Shown: piece after piece, positions 5,706 to 10,255 of the stretch
How the letters are laid out: every line of letters starts with the position of its first letter
Position numbering within the stretch: position 1 is the stretch's first letter
Assembly (NCBI GenBank): GCA_016180275.1
Contig: JACPBN010000085.1
Coordinates: 1-10,255, forward strand
Direction: 5' to 3'
Origin: Candidatus Woesearchaeota archaeon
GTDB lineage: Archaea; Nanobdellota; Nanobdellia; Woesearchaeales; UBA10200
Length of the DNA stretch: 10,255 nt
The notes under the pieces: model-generated
The model's input: the letters and a program-made list of their open reading frames with translations, nothing else
Told to the model about the DNA's origin: nothing
The model's database searches: none
Position numbers and translations under genes: made by a program

Positions 5706-6944
5706 TTGCTTGGCAAATATGATGATTTTGATGCAATAAAAAGTTACTGCACATTAAATCAGATAAATTTTGCGGTTATTGGCCCTGAAAATCCGCTTGA
5801 GCTTGGAATTGTAGATTCACTTGAAGAAATTGGCGTTAAGAGCGTTGGTCCAAAAAAAGTTCTTGCGCAGCTGGAGACATCTAAATCTTTCACTAGAAAT
5901 TTGCTGACTAAATACAAAATTGCAGGAAACCCAATATTTCATATTTTCGCGACAAAAAATGGCTTGTATGATTTTATAAAGCAACTTAATGACAAAACTG
6001 GCTACGTCATAAAAGCAGATGGCCTAATGGGAGGCAAAGGCGTTAAAGTTTCTGAAGATCATCTTATAACCGTTCAAGAAGGAGTAACTTATGCAGAGGA
6101 ATGCATTGTTAATGATGGCAGAGTTATTGTTGAAGAGAAATTTGTCGGACAAGAATTTTCTTTAATGTGTTTTTGCGATGGCAAAAAAGTACTTGGAATG
6201 CCTGTTATACAGGACCACAAGAGAGCATTTGAAAATGATCAGGGCCCAAATACCGGTGGCATGGGCTCTTATTCAGACAAAAATCATTTACTTCCTTTTT
6301 TGACACAGAAAGATTATGCCGATGCATTAGCAATTACTCAGAAAGTCTGTGATGCGCTTAAAAAAGAAACCGGTCAAGAATACAAAGGCATAATATATGG
6401 CGGCTTTATTGCAGTAAAAGACGGTGTTCGTCTTATTGAGTATAATGCAAGATTTGGAGACCCAGAAGCAATGAATGTTCTTGCTATCTTAAAAACAGAT
6501 TTTGTTGATATTTGCTTAGCGATAACTAACGGCACACTAGATAAATTAGCTAAGGTAAATAATACTGATCATGCTAATTCATTTGAGATAGAATTCGAAA
6601 ACAAGGCAACTGTCTGCAAATATGTTGTTCCAGAGGGCTATCCTGATGAGCCAGTTGAGAATGAGAAAATTGAAGTCGATGAGAAAAAAATACATATTCT
6701 TGGCGCAAGGGCATATTATGCAAATGTTGATGAGAAGAAAGATAGTGATGGCAAGTCAGCATTATACCTGACTTCTTCCAGAGCAGTTGCATTACTTGGC
6801 ATAGCAAATTCAATTGCAGACGCAGAAAAAGTTGCTGAAGCAGCAGTTGCATGTGTTTCTGGCAGAGTTTTTCACCGCAAAGATGTCGGAACTAAGGAAT
6901 TAATTGATAAGAGAGTCAGGCATATGAAAGAGATAAGAATTTGA
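5706..6944 (+). CDS. purD: Phosphoribosylamine-glycine ligase (GARS), N-terminally truncated
   Basis: PurD joins glycine to 5-phosphoribosylamine using ATP, the second step of purine synthesis. Family motifs are clear: VIGPENPLELGIVD (24-37), the LETSKSFTRNLL boundary into the ATP-grasp domain (56-67), the ATP loop KADGLMGGKGV (103-113), GPNTGGMGSYS (180-190) and the GARS signature RFGDPEAM (249-256), then the C-terminal domain to 412. The N-terminus is missing. PurD normally begins with a Rossmann-like strand and a GxGGREHA-type loop; here in-frame homology starts at about IAKLANGYLLGKY (from 5682), immediately after an in-frame TAA at 5679-5681. About 35-40 residues are absent. The start is uncertain: TTG at 5706 is the first standard alternative start, while the ATG at 5698 is in another frame and closes quickly. 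Probably non-functional or an assembly junction; if expressed, it lacks part of the substrate-binding domain. Confidence 0.85.
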   Translation: MLGKYDDFDAIKSYCTLNQINFAVIGPENPLELGIVDSLEEIGVKSVGPKKVLAQLETSKSFTRNLLTKYKIAGNPIFHIFATKNGLYDFIKQLNDKTGYVIKADGLMGGKGVKVSEDHLITVQEGVTYAEECIVNDGRVIVEEKFVGQEFSLMCFCDGKKVLGMPVIQDHKRAFENDQGPNTGGMGSYSDKNHLLPFLTQKDYADALAITQKVCDALKKETGQEYKGIIYGGFIAVKDGVRLIEYNARFGDPEAMNVLAILKTDFVDICLAITNGTLDKLAKVNNTDHANSFEIEFENKATVCKYVVPEGYPDEPVENEKIEVDEKKIHILGARAYYANVDEKKDSDGKSALYLTSSRAVALLGIANSIADAEKVAEAAVACVSGRVFHRKDVGTKELIDKRVRHMKEIRI

Positions 6945-7018
6945 ATAATATTTTCATTGATTAAAGATATTTTTCTATGGTTATATTTCTATTATTACCA
7001 TGCTGCCTATACAATAGA

Positions 7019-7026
7019 TTTAAAAA
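7019..7026 (+). promoter_or_regulatory. TATA box for the helicase gene
   Basis: GATTTAAAAACCC places TTTAAAAA 33-40 nt before the ATG at 7059, giving a leader of about 10 nt. This supports the start at 7059 rather than the TTG at 6957 in the same frame, whose first 34 codons are unlike an Lhr N-terminus. Confidence 0.5.
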
Positions 7027-7058
7027 CCCACCAAGTAAAAATATATCTGAGTGAGAGC

Positions 7059-7319
7059 ATGATAACCTTCAAGGAAAAGCCATATAAAGCAGACGAAGTA
7101 GCCAACATACTAAATCCGACTATAAAGAAATGGTTTTTCAGCAAATTTAAAGAGTTCTCCCTTCCTCAGTTATATGGTGTGATGGAAATCCATATGCGCA
7201 AAAACATTCTTGTAAGCGCTCCGACAGGTGCTACAAAAACATTAAAAACGAACTTGTGGATTCTGCAGAGAAAGGGATATTGGAAAAAAAAGTTTATTGT
7301 GTTTATGTCTCGCCATTGA
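7059..7319 (+). pseudogene. N-terminal fragment of the Lhr-type helicase (frameshifted)
   Basis: This frame encodes the start of an Lhr-type helicase: MITFKEKPYKADEV, the Q-motif-like region (FSLPQLYGVMEIHM) and motif I, SAPTGATKTL, at about 7221-7244. After this point the frame reads an unrelated sequence (KTNLWILQRKGYWKKKF) to a TGA at 7317-7319. The real continuation, NELVDSAEKGILEKKVYCVYV, is in the -1 frame. About seven residues that normally follow motif I (the TLAAFL-like helix) are absent, so the break looks like a small deletion, not a simple slip. Motif I is also unusual: ATKT where GSGKT or GTGKT is normal. This piece and the long downstream frame together make one gene. Confidence 0.8.
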
Positions 7320-9973
7320 AAGCATTAAACGAGGATATACGATTTAACTTAATTGAGCCATTAAAACAAATTGAGCAAATATCTGGCAAGGAATATGGCA
7401 GTTTGGGAATAAGAATAGGTGTAAGGACAGGCGACACAACTACAAAAGAGAAAGCAAATATGCTAAAGAATCCTCCGCACATTCTTATTTGTACACCAGA
7501 AAGCCTTGCTATTCTGCTTACTTCACTAAAATTTGTAGATCATCTGCATGATGTCCAATGGCTTATTGTTGATGAAATACATGCGCTTGCTGAAAATAAA
7601 AGAGGCGTGCATTTTAGTATTAGTATGGAAAGATTGCAGAAACTCTCCGCAGGAATGACAAGAGTCGGATTAAGCGCAACTATCTCACCATTAGAGGAAA
7701 TTGCAAAATACTTAGTCGGTTATGATGACCAAAAAAATAAAAAACTGAGAAATTGTGAAATTGTCGATGTTCAATTTATAAAAGAGCTTGACTTAAAGGT
7801 AATATCTCCTGCTGAAAATCTTGTCAGAATAAGCCATGAAGAGCTGCAGAACAAGATGTATATTTTAATCCACGAACTTATCCAGCAGCATAAAACCACT
7901 CTTATTTTCACAAACACCAGAAGTGCAACAGAAAGGGTAATAGATAAATTAAAAGAAAGATTTCCGAAATTTTACACTGCTAATAACATCGGTGCGCATC
8001 ATGGAAGCTTAAGCAAAGATCACAGATTTGGTGTGGAGCAAAGGCTGAGAGAAGGAAAGATAAAATGCGTAGTTAGCAGCACATCGCTTGAGTTGGGAAT
8101 AGACATCGGTTTCATTGATCTTGTGCTGTTGCTTGGCTCTCCCAAATCAGTTGCGCGCGCTTTGCAAAGATGCGGAAGGTCTGGCCATCAGCTTCATTCG
8201 ACAACAAAAGGAAGAATCATTGTGCTGGATCGAGATGACCTAGTAGAATGCAGCGTGCTTTTAAAGAGCGCAATCGAAAAAAAGCTAGATAAGATACATA
8301 TTCCAACCAATTGCCTTGATGTTCTTGCCCAGCAGATAGCGGCAATCTGCATACAGGATAAAATGCAAGTCAGTGGATTATTTGATCTGATAACCTCATC
8401 ATATTCATATAATAAATTAAATTACTCCGAGTTTATACAGGTACTGGAATATCTTTCCGGCAAATATGTAGACTTGGAAGCTCGTCATATTTACGCAAAA
8501 ATCTGGTATGATGAAACTACTCAGATGGTAGGGCGTCGAGGGAAAATGGCCCGTGTCATCTTCATGACTAATGTAGGCACAATTCCCGACCAAACCGGTG
8601 TAAGGGTAAAAATCCGTGAAAGAATCATTGGCACAATTGATGAAGCTTTCTTAGAAAGATTGCGCCCTGGAGATGTTTTTGTATTAGGGGGAGATACTTA
8701 TCAGTTTAAATTCAGCCGCGGTATGGTTGCGCAGGTGGAAGTTAGCGTTGGCAGGCCGCCTACTGTACCTAGCTGGGTCTCTGAGATGCTGCCATTGAGC
8801 TTTGACCTTGCTCTGGAAATTGGCAAATTCAGGAAATTAATGCTGGAAAAATTCTGCGCAAATTTAACCAAAAGAGAGATTATTGAATTCATCAATGAAT
8901 ATCTCTATGTTGACAGAAACGCAGCAAATTCTATTTATGAATACTTCAAAGAGCAGTTTGATTATACAAATGGCGCAATTCCTCATAATGGCAGGATAAT
9001 AATTGAAAATTATATTGAGCAAAGAGCAGGAGTAAGCAATCGTTACATAATTTTTCATTCTCTCTACGGCAGAAGAGTAAATGACTGCTTGTCAAGGGCT
9101 GTGGCATTTGCAATTTCCAGAGTAGACCACAAAGATGTTGAGCTCGGGATAGATGATAATGGGTTTTATGCAAGATGCAACTCTAAAGTTAACATAGTAA
9201 AAATTCTTAAGATTATTAAAGCCAATGATTTTGAAAAAATCCTCAACAATGCGATTGACAAGACAGAAATTCTTAAGAGAAGATTCAGGCACTGCGCAGC
9301 ACGCGCGTTAATGATTTTGCGCAATTATAAAGGCAGAACACAGGGTGCAGGAAGACAGCAAGTCAGCTCGATGATCCTGATGAACGCAGTTAAGGAGATT
9401 GACCAAAACTTTGCAATACTTAAGGAAGCAAGAAGGGAAGTTTTGGAAGATCTGATGGACATCAATAATGCAAAGCTTGTTTTGCAGGGCATTGAAGCTG
9501 GCAAAATCAGGGTTGAGGAGATTACTACAGCAGTCCCAAGCCCATTTGCATTTGATCTTGTTATGATGGGATATACAGATATATTAAAGATGGAAGACAG
9601 GATGGAATTCTTAAAAAGAATGCATGACATGGTGCTTGCAAAGATTGCTATCAGTTACGGAAAGTCCGGAAAGAAACTAAATATGGATGAAATTGAACTG
9701 CTGCAGCCTGTAAGCTCAAAAAAAACTGATTCTAAGCCAATATCGCCTGAAGCATTCAGCTACCATGAAATGTGGAAAAATGCAGAAGAAAAATATCGGG
9801 CAGAAAAAGATGAAGTTATTGAGGATCTAAAAATCCAGGCATGGAACCTTAAGCATGTACCGATGTTTGTTAAAGAGGAGCTTATTAAAATAATCGAAGG
9901 CAAGAGAGAAGGCATAAGAAAAGATTTCTTAAATGGAATTAAAAAATGCAAGAAGAATTCATGGACATTGTAG
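7256..9973 (+). CDS. lhr: Lhr-type ATP-dependent SF2 helicase, main part (5' end in another frame)
   Basis: Lhr helicases unwind nucleic acid 3' to 5' and act in archaeal DNA repair and RNA metabolism. The frame is open before the GTG at 7256, which is probably not the natural start. Counting from that GTG: motif Ia YVSPLKALN (17-25), Ib CTPESLAILL (79-88), motif II DEIH (106-109), motif III SAT (140-142), motif IV TLIFTNTRSAT (215-225), motif V VVSSTSLELGIDIG (272-285) and motif VI QRCGRSGH (304-311). The Lhr-specific winged-helix and C-terminal regions follow, including GRRGKMARVIF (426-436) and GRPPTVPSW (499-507). Motif I and the N-terminus lie in the preceding frame (from 7059). The rest is intact over 905 residues, so the mutation is recent, a sequencing error, or tolerated. 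The stop overlaps the next ORF by 13 nt. Confidence 0.88.
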   Translation: MDSAEKGILEKKVYCVYVSPLKALNEDIRFNLIEPLKQIEQISGKEYGSLGIRIGVRTGDTTTKEKANMLKNPPHILICTPESLAILLTSLKFVDHLHDVQWLIVDEIHALAENKRGVHFSISMERLQKLSAGMTRVGLSATISPLEEIAKYLVGYDDQKNKKLRNCEIVDVQFIKELDLKVISPAENLVRISHEELQNKMYILIHELIQQHKTTLIFTNTRSATERVIDKLKERFPKFYTANNIGAHHGSLSKDHRFGVEQRLREGKIKCVVSSTSLELGIDIGFIDLVLLLGSPKSVARALQRCGRSGHQLHSTTKGRIIVLDRDDLVECSVLLKSAIEKKLDKIHIPTNCLDVLAQQIAAICIQDKMQVSGLFDLITSSYSYNKLNYSEFIQVLEYLSGKYVDLEARHIYAKIWYDETTQMVGRRGKMARVIFMTNVGTIPDQTGVRVKIRERIIGTIDEAFLERLRPGDVFVLGGDTYQFKFSRGMVAQVEVSVGRPPTVPSWVSEMLPLSFDLALEIGKFRKLMLEKFCANLTKREIIEFINEYLYVDRNAANSIYEYFKEQFDYTNGAIPHNGRIIIENYIEQRAGVSNRYIIFHSLYGRRVNDCLSRAVAFAISRVDHKDVELGIDDNGFYARCNSKVNIVKILKIIKANDFEKILNNAIDKTEILKRRFRHCAARALMILRNYKGRTQGAGRQQVSSMILMNAVKEIDQNFAILKEARREVLEDLMDINNAKLVLQGIEAGKIRVEEITTAVPSPFAFDLVMMGYTDILKMEDRMEFLKRMHDMVLAKIAISYGKSGKKLNMDEIELLQPVSSKKTDSKPISPEAFSYHEMWKNAEEKYRAEKDEVIEDLKIQAWNLKHVPMFVKEELIKIIEGKREGIRKDFLNGIKKCKKNSWTL

Positions 9974-10255
9974 ATACTGAAGATCAGGTAACTGGAAAAA
10001 CAACTAAATCCGAAATTTACAAAAAAGGTTTTCTGCATCGAATTGTACATATTTTAATTTTTAATGAACAAGAAAAACTTGAGAGAGCTAAAAAATTGTT
10101 GGAAATTGATGGAAAATTAAAAACTAAACATGTTGCGTCTTTGAAAATTGCTATGAAAGATTTTTTTGATAGTCATATTGAATTGAAACCAGAAGATGGA
10201 GAAGAAAAGTACATAACGATAAAGATTATAAAACCATTTGAAGAATACAAATTAA
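9961..10255 (+). CDS. ORF with Nudix-like N-terminus and unrelated tail, partial at window end
   Basis: The ATG at 9961 overlaps the helicase stop by 13 nt. The first 37 or so residues, with IVDTEDQVTGKTTKSEIYKK and then FLHRIVHILIFN, match the opening of Nudix hydrolases of the IPP-isomerase/YfcD type (family form: DENDNVIG, KKGLLHR, VHIFVFN). The sequence then changes to a charged helical stretch (EKLERAKKLLEIDGKL, later EDGEEKYITIKIIKPFEEY) where the family has LLLQKRS and then the Nudix box GX5EX7REUXEEXGU. No Nudix box appears in the 98 codons visible, and the frame is still open at the end of the window. Either the gene is a chimera at about 10070, or a domain is inserted and the box lies further on. 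The tail is not recognised. Confidence 0.6.
   Translation, partial: MDIVDTEDQVTGKTTKSEIYKKGFLHRIVHILIFNEQEKLERAKKLLEIDGKLKTKHVASLKIAMKDFFDSHIELKPEDGEEKYITIKIIKPFEEYKL

Noticed and set aside
6957..7058. N-terminal extension of the helicase from the TTG at 6957
   Set aside because: The extra 34 residues (FLWLYFYYYHA and following) do not look like an Lhr N-terminus, and the TATA box at 7019-7026 lies inside this stretch.
7225..7260. Programmed -1 ribosomal frameshift in the helicase
   Set aside because: No in-phase slippery heptamer is seen, and residues normally present after motif I are missing, which fits a deletion better. Not fully excluded.
8701..10050. Several minus-strand ORFs opposite the helicase and the Nudix-like ORF
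   Set aside because: They are antisense to strong helicase motifs or to the next ORF and have no domain signature.
1..10255. CRISPR array, tRNA genes, transposase or phage genes
   Set aside because: No regularly spaced repeats, no tRNA-like cloverleaf and no such protein motif were seen in the window.

Overview
The window looks like chromosomal DNA of an AT-rich archaeon, most plausibly a DPANN-type lineage (Woesearchaeota/Pacearchaeota-like) recovered from a metagenome. Support comes from TATA boxes of the TTTAAATA type at archaeal spacing from starts, a start that looks leaderless, few Shine-Dalgarno sequences, an archaeal-type PurD, an Lhr-type helicase and an MJ1317-like MFS transporter. 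The phylum is an inference; no rRNA or ribosomal protein gene is present to fix it.

Layout. 1-137: 3' part of a structured RNA or repeat element. 209-1336 (-): a secreted/membrane protein with two extracytoplasmic domains, transcribed divergently from 1559-2842 (+), an MFS permease; the two promoters share a CAACC-(A)TTTAAA arrangement. 2926-3192 (+): a ribbon-helix-helix (RHH) protein meeting tail to tail, with an 8-bp overlap, a PIN-domain protein at 3185-3610 (-). The PIN gene is itself coupled through TAATG to an aspartase/class II fumarase-family lyase at 3610-5088 (-). 5089-5423: very AT-rich spacer with a 17-nt tandem repeat. 5424-5646: a second, complete copy of the structured element. 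5706-6944 (+): purD lacking its N-terminus. 7059-9973 (+): an Lhr-type helicase broken by a frameshift right after motif I. 9961 to the end (+): an ORF that starts like a Nudix hydrolase and then loses the resemblance.

Most interesting item. The stretches at 1-137 and 5424-5646 are two diverged copies of one element. They share a collinear series of short conserved blocks, including the identical 17-mer GCATTGCCCGTCGCAAC, while their terminal stems differ in sequence. In the complete copy the ends pair perfectly (9 + 11 + 10 bp). This is the pattern of a structured noncoding RNA, or of a mobile element folding as single-stranded DNA, and I cannot assign it to a known family. The complete copy is flanked by 7-bp direct repeats and sits directly upstream of the truncated purD.

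Three of the last genes (purD, helicase, Nudix-like) each have a defect, so either local gene decay/rearrangement or assembly error should be kept in mind. The RHH/PIN pair resembles a toxin-antitoxin module in an unusual convergent arrangement.
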